In this document: in pieces, positions 14,065 through 23,644 of the stretch | How the letters are laid out: every line of letters starts with the position of its first letter | Position numbering within the stretch: position 1 is the first letter of the stretch | Origin: JAYVFR01 sp043772945 | GTDB taxonomy: Bacteria; Patescibacteriota; JACMRA01 | Direction: 5' to 3' | Assembly (NCBI GenBank): GCA_043772945.1 | Contig: JAYVFR010000016.1 | Span: 1 to 35,228, forward strand | Length of the DNA: 35,228 nt | Program-made: the position numbers and the translations under genes | Notes under the pieces: generated by a model | Told to the model about the DNA's origin: nothing | The model's input: only the letters and a program-made list of their open reading frames with translations | Databases searched by the model: none

Positions 14065-15412
14065 ATATAGCCTCTTCAAATTCTTTTTTCGCCAATTGCT
14101 CCAACTCATCAGCTTCTTGTTTCAATCTCTTAATCTCACTTTTCCAAATATCTATTTGAGTAACTATTTTGTTTTGAATTTCAAGTGGTGGAAGTGGCAA
14201 CAACATATTTTTTAAGTTTTCTGTACCAAGCTCGGTTTGTTTTGTAGTTTGGGCTGATTTGATTTGATCAAGCTGAAATTGATTTTCCTTTGAATTAAAC
14301 CAATATATATAAAAAAATGGATTGATTAGTTTGGAATCTAGTCTTAATAACAAGATATGACTGTCGGTAAGAAGATTTGCGTTCTTGGCATCTATAATCG
14401 CACTTCTACCAATCGTTCCTTCACCTGTTGAATTTATTAAAATATCATTTTCCTTTGTAAACCCTGTCTTTGAAATAGATTGTAACCAACCAGAGTCAAC
14501 TTTTTTAGCGAATTGATTATCAATTTGAAACCATCTTACACATTTTTGATTAAGAATAAATTTGTCTGATTTATCGTTATATTTTGGTGATTTCCCTCGC
14601 CCCAGATATGTGTAATTATTTTCAATTGTAGTGAGATTATATTTAGATTCGAATAACTGCCTTTGTATTCCCCATCGACTTAAATCTTTGAAATCAACAA
14701 ACTGTAAAAACTTATAACCGTTTTCTTGCTTCTTTTTCTCAACTATTTCAATTCCTAATTCGTTCATTAAGTAGTTTTCAATTTTAGCTTCTAGGGTTTT
14801 AGCTTCCTGTCTATTAGTTTCCGCTTGAATAATTTTTGATTGGTACGCTTGGACTAAATTTTCTTGTAGGTCTATTTTTGGTAAAGGTAAATATACTTCT
14901 GACAGTAATCTATCCATTGAAATATACTTTCTGTTGGTAGTGCCTGTAATAAAGGAATCTAAGTATCTTTGAAATCGCTGTATTTTAAATAAAAATTGTA
15001 AGTATTCAGTAGATACTTTACTTACATCAATCGTAATTAAATTCATATTGGTTGATCCGAATTGATTTTCAAATTCTTTGGTTATAATTCCAAAAGCTCC
15101 ATTTTTTGTATCTACCTTGCACCAAAATAAATCATTTTCTTTTGCGATTTGATACTTTCGCATTTTTAACTCTCGTCCTCTGCTTATTCTGTTTGTATAA
15201 ATACCCTTACCGTAACTTCTAACTCCTAGAATTTGATATCTTTTTTCATCTTCAATTTTTACCCAATCGATAGGTCTTTTATGAAGTATATTGCTAAATA
15301 ATACTTGTCCGGAATTACTATTGTCGGTAACGCGATATTTACGAGGATCCCAGTTTTACCAGTTTTTGAACTCAACTATTTTTAAGTATTTATAAGGTAT
15401 TTGTGTCGTCAT
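14057..15412 (-). pseudogene. hsdS: Type I restriction specificity subunit HsdS with in-frame TAA at codon 19
   Basis: HsdS carries two target-recognition domains separated by conserved helices and sets the DNA site of the methylase. The intact frame runs from the ATG at 15412, overlapping the upstream stop as ATGA, through 451 codons, the normal size. Codon 19 (15356-15358) is TAA, inside V-E-F-K-N-W[stop]N-W-D-P-R-K-Y. Beyond it the frame is clean: G-Q-V-L-F-S-N-I-L, then T-N-R-K-Y-I-S-M, L-P-L-P (end of TRD1), a helical spacer, G-I-Q-R-Q-L-F-E-S-K (TRD2), L-L-P-L-P-P-L-E-I-Q-N-K-I and the last helix. A 368-residue product could restart at the ATG at 15163, but would lack the front of TRD1. 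Partner of the broken hsdM upstream. Confidence 0.85.
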
Positions 15413-15912
15413 ATTGTATAATTTATTTTGATAAAATTTTCTAATTGTGTTTTCACTCCTTCCAAATTATTAATCACTTCGTCGTTTGTAAATCTTAAAA
15501 CCTCAATATTTATAGTATTTAGAAATTTAGTTCTAACCAAATCGTATTCTTTTTTTAGGTTATGGCTTTCACTATCAATTTCAATTGCGAGTAATAATTT
15601 TGAACAATAAAAATCTAGAATGTAGTTAAAAACTATTTTCTGTTTGGTGAATTTGTATCCTAATAATTGTTTTTTAGACAGTAGATTGAACCAGATTACT
15701 TGCTCTGCTTTTGTCATTTGACGAGACATAGCTTGAGAACGTGATTTTAATTTTATATTTGCTTTAATAATTCCTAGGTTACTGATAACCCCTGTCAAAC
15801 TATCGTTTGCCACCCCCTTATCAAGGGGGAATCTTAATCTTAAGTTATTGATATTCGCCTCTTGTAAAGGGGCTCCGCAAAGCGGTGGGGTTATATTCTT
15901 GAGTCTTCTCAT
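15409..15912 (-). CDS. DUF559 (Vsr-like) endonuclease-domain protein
   Basis: DUF559 proteins are small predicted nucleases of the very-short-patch-repair/PD-(D/E)xK superfamily. The core runs from about residue 66: T-K-A-E-Q-V-I-W-F-N-L-L, then G-Y-K-F-T-K-Q-K, Y-I-L-D-F-Y-C, A-I-E-I-D-S-E-S-H and V-L-R-F-T-N-D-E-V. Residues 1-60 are translated from a GC-richer, palindrome-filled segment (P-P-L-C-G-A-P-L-Q, then F-P-L-D-K-G-V-A-N-D), typical of repeat elements caught at the start of such genes. The functional start may be the internal M62 (M-S-R-Q-M-T-K). It lies between hsdM (4 bases) and hsdS (ATGA overlap), so it moved or inserted within the operon. It is the only clearly intact frame of the cassette. 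Confidence 0.8.
   Translation of the reverse strand: MRRLKNITPPLCGAPLQEANINNLRLRFPLDKGVANDSLTGVISNLGIIKANIKLKSRSQAMSRQMTKAEQVIWFNLLSKKQLLGYKFTKQKIVFNYILDFYCSKLLLAIEIDSESHNLKKEYDLVRTKFLNTINIEVLRFTNDEVINNLEGVKTQLENFIKINYTI
15800..15895. repeat. Palindromic element inside the DUF559 N-terminal region
   Basis: Short strong hairpins in otherwise AT-rich DNA: CCCCCTT-ATC-AAGGGGG and CCGC-AAA-GCGG, plus CCTC/GGGG-rich arms. The GC-rich composition contrasts with its surroundings. Such palindromes are seen around DUF559 genes and may be a small repeat of the REP or inserted-palindrome kind. Confidence 0.5.
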
Positions 15913-15916
15913 ACAC

Positions 15917-18092
15917 CTATTTTGTATTATATTCTCTCCATTCTTTTACAACTTCTAAAAGCTCGTTTTCGCAGGGTTGTCCTGTGGTTGTAATACCCGC
16001 TTTTTCTACTTCTACAATTGGGATTTGATAATTGAATTTGTCTTTTATAGCTTGTTTGAGTTGTGTATCAAATTTTATAGTTAACTCCTTTAGTTGTATT
16101 TTTAAAATACCAAGTTCAACTTTATCAGAGATCTTTTGATCTTTGTCAGCTTCGCTACTTTCATATTTCTTTTGTGTAATCAACTTAATCCTTTCTTCGA
16201 GTGCATTTAAACCTAATTCAGCTCTCAATCTTTTAATCTCGTTGTTAGTTATTCTTAAATATTCAATTTCTTCCGCCTCGGTGAACTTTTGCAAAAATAC
16301 AAGACTTGGTTTGACAGTAGCACCGCTGGCAATAAATACATCTGACGGAATACTGGTAATTAAGATAATTTTGGCTCTTCCTTCAAAATACTCACGCACC
16401 TTTTGTAGATTAGGGTTATTTAAAAATCCTTCTGGCAGTACTACAGCCATTTTGCCGCCTTTCTTAAGTAGTTTAAGGTTATCTCTCCATAAACAAGACT
16501 TCGGTCAGGGTTGACATTGATCCTGTATCGTAAAGCTTCAATAAGGACTCGCCAATGTTTTTTTCAATTTGATTGGCAGCAATTTGCACAGCATCGCCAT
16601 GCTTAATTTTTAGATGAGTTTTAATTTCATCAGTATATTTATTGTCTCCAATTGAGATTTTATGGTCTTTTGCAACTCTACCACCGAATGGTGGGTTTGT
16701 CAGGATTATATCAAAGCGATTTTCAAATATTTCATTAACATTTAGTAGTCCGTCATTGTGATGAACTCCACCATGTCCATCACCGTGCATTATCATATTC
16801 ATTTTTGAGACTCTTGCCATTCTAGGGTTAGCGTCAGATCCATAGATGCAATCGTGAGATAGTTTATACAGCCTTGTACCCTCCTGGGTGCTATCAAGGG
16901 TTTTGTTTAATTCTTTAAATTTTTCTTCTACAACTTCATCTATTTTCTCCTTTTCTTCGTCACTCAATGTTAGATACTTATCGTCAAAATATTGTTTTTT
17001 AATCACCTCCTTTTGGTCAAATATATCTAGCTCGATTTTCGATTTTACATACTCAAAAGCTTTGATTAAGAATCCTCCGCTACCGCAACAAGGATCGCAA
17101 ATCACTTGCCCTTCTTGTGGATCTAGAACATCAACCATAAAATCAACAATTGTTCTAGGCGTAAAGAATTGACCTAATTCACCACGAAAAGTCCTACCCA
17201 AAAATTGTTCAAAAGCTATTCCTTTTATGTCATCAGATGTATTTGATAAATCGTACTTTTCAAGTAAGCCCACGATCTTTTCGAAGCTATTTTCCTTAAT
17301 TTTTATTTGCTCATTTGGCTCAAAAAGTTGGTCTTTTTCAAAGTCTTCTTTGGTTTTATCAAATAACTTCTGATAAAATGGTTTATCTTGTTTTGAACGC
17401 GTTTCATCATCACCTTTCTTAAGTTCATTAAATTTGTCTTTAGAGAATTTCTGCTTACCTTTACTCCTTTCATATCGGATTTTGATAAAAAGGATTTTAC
17501 TAATTTCATCAAACGCCTCTGTAGGATCAAGTGAATCATTGTTTCTAATGACATTATGGCAAGTCAACAATAATTTACTAAATTCGTCCCGAGTAAATAC
17601 TTTTGTGGCTTCAGTTAGTTCCTTGAGTTTCTTAGCGTTATCTACATCTTTGAAGTGCGGTATATCAATTATCTAGTTCAAATCAACGGGCATTTTTTTC
17701 TCCATCATCTGGAAGTATTTTGTCTCAAAGTTATTGTGAGTTACAAAGAATTTAGCATTTGCCCAAGACGCGTAATTGTTACCTTGATAATAATCCTCGG
17801 GGTGGATTTTAACTTTATCAGATTTACATTCAATCACAATAAAAGCATTATTTTTTGCCTGTTTATCTTCTTTTGATAACCAAATAACGATATCTGCGCG
17901 GCTTTTACCTTGTCCTCGTTGCGAGTTATTAACTTGATGCTCTTCTTCCATTTGCTCCAATTTATAACCATATTGATTAACTAGGTGACAAATAAATTCT
18001 TGCCTAACTATTTCTTCTGGTGTTTTGCTAAGCCATTTATCTCTCAATGGTGAATAGATTTTATTTTGTTCATTTATTTTAATTTGTAACAT
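15917..18092 (-). pseudogene. hsdM: Type I-like DNA methyltransferase HsdM with N-terminal HSDR_N domain, broken by a TAG and a frameshift
   Basis: The intact protein would be about 725 residues from the ATG at 18092. First comes an HSDR_N-like nuclease fold: P-L-R-D-K-W-L, T-P-E-E-I-V-R-Q-E, R-A-D-I-V-I-W, then F-I-V-I-E-C-K (D...ExK). Next is a linker, then the N6-adenine methylase: F-F-T-P-R-T-I-V, D-P-C-C-G-S-G-G-F (SAM motif), N-P-P-F-G-G (catalytic). Two lesions are visible. An in-frame TAG (17673-17675) follows P-V-D-L-N, with the same frame continuing I-I-D-I-P-H-F-K. A 2-base loss in a GA tract (16482-16487) stops the frame at TAA (16479-16481), while L-K-K-G-G-K-M-A-V-V-L-P-E-G-F continues in the shifted frame. 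Restoring GA gives a whole number of codons. No hsdR is present. Confidence 0.85.
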
Positions 18093-18144
18093 ATATTTAT
18101 AAAACAGTTTATAAAACAATTAGGCTTGTCAATTCCGAGCTAAA

Positions 18145-21100
18145 CTAATCTCTTATTGCTTTAATTGGTTTGCTTGTATAGATTATTCCTAAATCGGCTA
18201 CTTTAAAAGAGTATTTACTATCAACAACCAGGTCTTTAGTCCAGCGAATTTCAACAAATAATTTGTGCCAATTCAAACAATTAACTAATTTATAAATAGT
18301 TTCATTATTAGCCCTTGAATCAATTTGCCAGTCCATCATTACCGTTTCACCCGACTTAATTCCAAGGTTTCGCAGATATTCAGTTACCGCTCTTTCAAAT
18401 TCTGTTCCATACCCAATAATGGCAAGTTCCTCATCAATTACCCAATCAATTTTTAAGTTCCCGTATATTGTATCAAATTCGCTAATACTGCCCATCACAT
18501 TATTTAAATCACGAGTTACTAAATTAGCCTTACTGCATAAATAATCAATCCAATCTTGCTCGAGGTTTAAGTTACTGACGTCAGTATAAAGAGCTTGTCT
18601 GACAGTAATTCTATTTTGACCTCTAAGTGATTGGATATCTGAGAGAATTTTTTTGATTTGTTTCATTTTCTTTAAAAGAATTTGATGGTTATCTAATAAT
18701 TTTAATCCCTCTAAGACTGGGGTTTCAATAATAGAAATTGAGGAATTACTCACTAAACTCCAAATTTCCTCGGTAAAAATTGGCCAAATAGTATGAGCAG
18801 ATTGTGCAAAAATTTCTAAACTTTCGATTAAGCAATATAAAAACTCTTGGTTTAAATCGTTACTGTTAATATTGTCTGAAATGTAAACTTGTCTAAAATC
18901 TCTCCAATAAGTGTAGGTTAGATTCAAAGCTTCTAGAAAATTGTTGTCAGAGTAAGATTTGGTGATATTAACCCAATACTCAAAAGTATAAGCTTGCCAC
19001 CATTGATTAATAATTAATTTATACTTGGGACGGATACGTAAATTAATAGGTTTTTTAGTGTTCATTAGCTGATTTAACCAATCTATAATTTCTTGGAACG
19101 AGTTATTTAGACTGTTATTTAAAGCTAGCATTTCAGTCTGCGAATAAGGTCTAGCAGGGAAAATTCCTGATATTGATTGAATTAAATAGGTATTAATAGC
19201 ATCCAGACTAAAATTTTCTAAATAGTTTTCCAGGCTAGTATTTAAATTAGTCTCCCAGTTAGAATAAAGATAGTAATCTGAATTTAACAAATTATTAGAA
19301 ATAGAAGAAAAAATAACTTGATTGGAAACAGCATTCAGCAAATCTTGTTTGCTAAGGACTTGTTTTATGCTAATGTACTCAGCTTGTTGCGTCCAAAAAG
19401 TTAAGTTGCTAGATTCAACTAAATTCTTGTTTAAGTACTTTTCAGTGTGATAATATTCAGTTCCTACCTCATCCTGCAAGATTAAATTAGACTCTGTACC
19501 ATTAGCAAGACTTAATAATTCATACTCTCCACTTGGAACATACTGCCCTGTTACTTCATTTTTTTGGTAAGTAACATAAAAATAGCTAATACCTTGATTG
19601 ACTGTTTTATCTTGATCGGCTCTTCCTCCAAGGCCGTATAGCCAATTAGACCACAAATCAACTTCGCTGGGCTCTAGAAGTATTTGAATATCGGTATGTC
19701 CTTTAGTAAATAAACTGTATAATTCACTCAACAATTTGTTTGCCATCCCAAAGAAACTAGCTTGATTATTTGTTCTATTCTTACGTATTTCTGTTAGCGC
19801 TTCACTGCGGTATTCTACCACGTTAACCCCCATAGGTAATTTTGTCATTTTGTCGTTTATGACGGTAACTGCTCGGTTAGTGAAGTTTTCAGGATTTAGA
19901 TTTTTGCTAGCAAAAACTTTGTAAACTTGATTTTTTGATCTACTAATTAATTCATCTATACTAGAAATAAACATTTTATTTCCTGCCTTGTTTTGCCAAA
20001 TAGGAATCATTGGTCCAAATTTGTCTAAACTTAGCAATTCAATACTTTTAGACTGTTCTAAGTATTTTTTAGCTAAATAATCGTTTTCTTTAGGAAAAAT
20101 ACTAATATTAGTTGATAGATACTCAATAGTTTTATTTAAAAATTCTGATTCAACTTTCAAATTATCTTGAGGATAGTAAAAAGTAGCTCCACCATCACTT
20201 GTAATCCAATGCGTTTGGTTTGATTCAAGCATTGAGTAAATTGATTTAGATTTTTGAAGTTCTGCAAGAAGCTTAGAGTCATCATAACAATAAATTTTTT
20301 GGACTAGATGATCATTTTTAAGAAAACCTTGAGAGTTATAGTTAGTTGATATTGGTAAGCAGAACTTATTAACTAAGTCTAAACTATCGAGCGAGTACGT
20401 TAAACCAATTGGGCAAACTCCAGTTCCACTTTCTGCGTTAATTGAATCAAGCGCGTAAATTCTATTTAAGGTTTTAATTTGACCTTGATCTAATAATTCA
20501 GCTTGGTTTTTAATCGATTTAAATTGTAAATATTCTATCCCAACCAGGTCCTCACCCACAAAAGAAACTAGCTTATAAATTCCAATTTTTAGTTTTCCAA
20601 AGTATTCTCCAGATTCAGTTATTTGGGCAAGCTCTTTGTCTAATTCAGGATCGTTGTAAACTTGATCTTTTTCTATTAGTAATCTCAAGACTTTGATTGC
20701 GCTTTTTTCGGCGATTAAATATAGAGTTTTAGTTTTTTCATTATAAAAAAGACTGTATTCTTCTTTAGGATTAATACCCAGGGCAAGATTATCAAAGGCC
20801 ATCCAAACTTGACTGTATCTAACTAAAATTAAAATTGGATAATTATTTGAAAGTCTAGACAGTAATAATTCTAAAGTTTTTAAGTTATCTGTTAAGATCA
20901 TCTGAGCTTCAATTAACTCCTCTCTTTCGCTTTTACCTTTTTCTACTACTTCAGCTTGGAGAATACCTTGACTCCCAAAAATACTTTGGAATTTAGTGTC
21001 TATTGAAGTCCATAATTTAGCATTGGCATTTAAACCCTGCTCTACTTCATAAAGATTTTGCCTAGCTTCAAGTAATTGGTAGCGAATTTGGTGTCTAATT

Positions 21101-21639
21101 GAGTCTATAAGTATCTGGATTGAATCTGGTTTAATTTGATATTCTAATATTGCTTGTAAGCCCCGACGTGTTACTTGTATTTTATCTTTTTCTAATACTG
21201 TTTGTCCATTTGAAAGTGCAATTAATTCTATCTTTTTTTGACTAACTATACTATTTTGATTTTCTAGAGAGTGCAATCGAGACCATATTTTTTCTATTCC
21301 TTGGTTATCAATATGATAGATTTTAGTTTTTTCTGGTAGTAAATTATAATTTGATAAAATATCCAGCATTTTAATTAAATCATTAGTTAGCTCTAGATTT
21401 TGTAGACTCCAGACTAAGGAGGAGTTTTGACCCAAAAAATTTTGACTTCGCCATAATATCCAAGGCCAAAAGATTTGTGACAAAGACGATAAATCTAGAC
21501 CGTCGATTTCATTTAAGTTTATTTTTGCTAATATTTTAGAATTTTGAAATTTGATTGGGTTTGGTTTGCTTAATGTTTTATAAATTTCCTGATTTTTCCA
21601 CATTTGGATTACGGAGGCTTGGTTCTTTAGCACAGTCAT
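18145..21639 (-). CDS. Full-length isoleucyl-tRNA synthetase relative without catalytic signatures
   Basis: Known IleRS landmarks can be followed from end to end, but each active part is altered. The start V-I-Q-M-W-K-N-Q-E-I-Y-K (10-21) matches the usual opening. No H-x-G-H follows. In the CP1 editing domain, V-W-M-A-F-D-N-L-A-L-G-I-N-P (278-291) stands where T-T-T-P-W-T-L-P-x-N-x-A is expected. G-T-G-V-C-P-I-G-L-T-Y-S-L-D (405-418) replaces GTG-x-V-H-x-A-P. F-G-P-M-I-P-I-W (541-548) lacks the SRxRxWG lead. No KMSKS is found. The anticodon-domain signature S-A-H-T-I-W-P-I-F-T-E-E-I-W is kept, as is the C-terminal D-W-V-I-D-E-E-L block. It should neither charge nor edit. An open frame of 1164 codons implies selection for another role, perhaps tRNA binding or regulation. 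A true IleRS must lie elsewhere. Confidence 0.7.
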   Translation of the reverse strand: MTVLKNQASVIQMWKNQEIYKTLSKPNPIKFQNSKILAKINLNEIDGLDLSSLSQIFWPWILWRSQNFLGQNSSLVWSLQNLELTNDLIKMLDILSNYNLLPEKTKIYHIDNQGIEKIWSRLHSLENQNSIVSQKKIELIALSNGQTVLEKDKIQVTRRGLQAILEYQIKPDSIQILIDSIRHQIRYQLLEARQNLYEVEQGLNANAKLWTSIDTKFQSIFGSQGILQAEVVEKGKSEREELIEAQMILTDNLKTLELLLSRLSNNYPILILVRYSQVWMAFDNLALGINPKEEYSLFYNEKTKTLYLIAEKSAIKVLRLLIEKDQVYNDPELDKELAQITESGEYFGKLKIGIYKLVSFVGEDLVGIEYLQFKSIKNQAELLDQGQIKTLNRIYALDSINAESGTGVCPIGLTYSLDSLDLVNKFCLPISTNYNSQGFLKNDHLVQKIYCYDDSKLLAELQKSKSIYSMLESNQTHWITSDGGATFYYPQDNLKVESEFLNKTIEYLSTNISIFPKENDYLAKKYLEQSKSIELLSLDKFGPMIPIWQNKAGNKMFISSIDELISRSKNQVYKVFASKNLNPENFTNRAVTVINDKMTKLPMGVNVVEYRSEALTEIRKNRTNNQASFFGMANKLLSELYSLFTKGHTDIQILLEPSEVDLWSNWLYGLGGRADQDKTVNQGISYFYVTYQKNEVTGQYVPSGEYELLSLANGTESNLILQDEVGTEYYHTEKYLNKNLVESSNLTFWTQQAEYISIKQVLSKQDLLNAVSNQVIFSSISNNLLNSDYYLYSNWETNLNTSLENYLENFSLDAINTYLIQSISGIFPARPYSQTEMLALNNSLNNSFQEIIDWLNQLMNTKKPINLRIRPKYKLIINQWWQAYTFEYWVNITKSYSDNNFLEALNLTYTYWRDFRQVYISDNINSNDLNQEFLYCLIESLEIFAQSAHTIWPIFTEEIWSLVSNSSISIIETPVLEGLKLLDNHQILLKKMKQIKKILSDIQSLRGQNRITVRQALYTDVSNLNLEQDWIDYLCSKANLVTRDLNNVMGSISEFDTIYGNLKIDWVIDEELAIIGYGTEFERAVTEYLRNLGIKSGETVMMDWQIDSRANNETIYKLVNCLNWHKLFVEIRWTKDLVVDSKYSFKVADLGIIYTSKPIKAIRD

Positions 21640-21860
21640 CGGTTTTTGCGTTTATTTTAATTCTAATAAGAGTACAAGTAAAAATCTAAGTTTGTGTCAA
21701 TGTATAAAAAGACTGTTAAAACACGTTTTTGTTAGATTTTATGCTTTATTGATTCTTGACGAAATGTGTAAAAAGAAAGTTTGCCTATTCGGGGCTTTGT
21801 TTTAATTTTAATATTAAAATAAATAAAAATAAAAAAAATTAATCTAAAAATAATTTAATT
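21640..21860. other. Divergent intergenic region between the IleRS relative and rny
   Basis: About 220 bases of strongly AT-rich sequence. It contains the perfect palindrome TTTTAATATTAAAA near 21804 and an isolated GC-rich GCCTATTCGGGGC at 21783. Several TATAAT-like and TTGACG-like pieces occur, but no confident promoter pair. No RNA gene is seen. Confidence 0.4.
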
Positions 21861-23558
21861 ATGACAATCTTTGACTATAGTTTTTTGGGTTTTATTATTT
21901 TGCTGGTTTTACTAAATTTAGTTCTGTTGTATCGTTATATAGCTATTAAAAAAGAAACTAGTAATTTCAAAATTAGTCTAGAAAAACAAGGACAGCTAGA
22001 GATTTTAGAACTCCAAAAAAAATATGAAACGCATTTAAAAACCTCAAAAAATCAAATTCAAAAAGAAACGGAAGACAAGCTGACTCAAAGATTTCAAACA
22101 GATTTTGAGAAACGTGAATACGAAATTATGAGAAATGCCAAAAAACAAGAGGAACATTTAACGGCAGAGATATTAGAAATTCAAAAAAGTTCAGATCGTA
22201 AAGAAAATATTTTAAGAGAAAAAGAATCAAAATTTGAAATTCTTAAACAGGATTTAAATCAACTCCAAACTAGCGTGAGCAATCAATTTAAGTCGTTGGA
22301 AATTGAAATTCAAAAATATGATCATTTGAATCTAGCTCTGGTTGACGAGTATAAACAAAAATTAGCTAAAATTTCTAATTTAACTTCTCAAGAGGCTTAC
22401 GCTTTAGTAAAAAACGAGAAAGAGAAAGAGATGGGCGAAGAGCTTTTACAGTGGCAAAACAAATATTTATCTAAATTCGAGAATGAAGCCTATCAAAAAG
22501 CTAAAGAAATAGCTTCGCTTGCGATCCAGCGTTGTTCTAGTGAAGTAGCTAATGAGCTAACTATAACGGCAGTTAAAATTGATAATGAGGTTGATAAAGG
22601 TAAGCTTATTGGTAAGCAGGGACGAAATATTCAATGGCTTGAAAAAACTTTAGGAGTTGAGTTAATTATTGATGACACTCCAAACATTATAACCGTTTCA
22701 GGCTTCTCATCCATTAGGAGAAACATTGCCAAAAATACAATCGAAAAACTACTGACTGATGGTAGAATTCACCCTTCAGCAATTGAAGAAATGTATGAAA
22801 AAGCAACTGGCGAAGTTAATCAAGAAATTTATGAAGCAGGGCAATGGGCAGTTAATGAGCTTGGTATTTATGACTTTCCTGAAAAATTAATTCGACTGCT
22901 CGGTCGTTTGAGCTTTCGCACGGGATATGGTCAAAATGTTTTAAGGCATAGTGTGGAAATGGCTCGCCTTGCTGGTTTGATTGCAGACAGTTTGAACGCA
23001 GAATTTCCAAGCACAGTCTTAATTGATAAATTAACTTGTATTAAAGGAGCTCTTTTACATGATATCGGAAAGGCAGTTGATGAAGAAATGACTCCTAAGG
23101 GTAACCACATTGAAATTGGTGAGAAATTGTGTGATATGTATGATTTAGGTTGGAAAGTCCGTCGTTGTATTTCTAGTCACCATACAACGGGAGGTGATAG
23201 ACAAAGTTATTTTGATAACGAACATAAAGAATTATGCTTGGAGGCTGCGGTTGTGGATGCTTGCGATACTCTTTCGGGTGCTAGACCAGGGGCTCGCAAG
23301 GAAACTATGGAGGCGTATTTTCAGAGGATGGAGGGTCTTGAAAACATAGCCAATAAAATTGATGGAGTAACTAAAACTTGGATAATGCGAGGAGCTAAAG
23401 AGCTTTGGGTATTTTTTGATGCTAATATGTTATCATCTACTGAAATTCATAAAGCAACTAGAGCTTTGGCTCGTGAAATTAATAATACAATCAAAACTCC
23501 CCAAGAGATTAAAGTTATAGGCTTTAGAGAAGATAGGGTTGTTGAATATACCAGATAA
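21861..23558 (+). CDS. rny: Ribonuclease Y
   Basis: Membrane-anchored endoribonuclease that starts mRNA decay in bacteria without RNase E. Order of parts in 565 residues: one N-terminal membrane segment (6-27), a long charged coiled coil (about 30-190, K/E/Q-rich), a KH RNA-binding domain with G-K-L-I-G-K-Q-G-R-N-I (about 247-257), and an HD catalytic domain with L-R-H-S-V-E-M-A, L-L-H-D-I-G-K-A (HD pair) and S-S-H-H. The C-terminal E-I-K-V-I-G-F-R-E-D-R-V-V-E-Y-T is diagnostic. Full length is normal. It is transcribed divergently from the IleRS relative and ends in a clear terminator. Confidence 0.95.
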   Translation: MTIFDYSFLGFIILLVLLNLVLLYRYIAIKKETSNFKISLEKQGQLEILELQKKYETHLKTSKNQIQKETEDKLTQRFQTDFEKREYEIMRNAKKQEEHLTAEILEIQKSSDRKENILREKESKFEILKQDLNQLQTSVSNQFKSLEIEIQKYDHLNLALVDEYKQKLAKISNLTSQEAYALVKNEKEKEMGEELLQWQNKYLSKFENEAYQKAKEIASLAIQRCSSEVANELTITAVKIDNEVDKGKLIGKQGRNIQWLEKTLGVELIIDDTPNIITVSGFSSIRRNIAKNTIEKLLTDGRIHPSAIEEMYEKATGEVNQEIYEAGQWAVNELGIYDFPEKLIRLLGRLSFRTGYGQNVLRHSVEMARLAGLIADSLNAEFPSTVLIDKLTCIKGALLHDIGKAVDEEMTPKGNHIEIGEKLCDMYDLGWKVRRCISSHHTTGGDRQSYFDNEHKELCLEAAVVDACDTLSGARPGARKETMEAYFQRMEGLENIANKIDGVTKTWIMRGAKELWVFFDANMLSSTEIHKATRALAREINNTIKTPQEIKVIGFREDRVVEYTR

Positions 23559-23577
23559 AAAAACAAGTCAAAACAAA

Positions 23578-23605
23578 TTCCCCTTTATTTTTAAAAGGGG
23601 TTTTT
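23578..23605 (+). terminator. Rho-independent terminator after rny
   Basis: CCCCTTT and AAAAGGGG form the stem around an AT loop, followed by five T. It lies between convergent genes and could work in both directions. Confidence 0.8.
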
Positions 23606-23644
23606 CTAATAGTTTATAATTTTTTTAAAAAGTTCTATGAGCTT

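Noticed and set aside
16143..17876. Plus-strand ORFs across the hsdM region
   Set aside because: They are antisense shadows of the interrupted hsdM frame and have the composition expected of its reverse complement.
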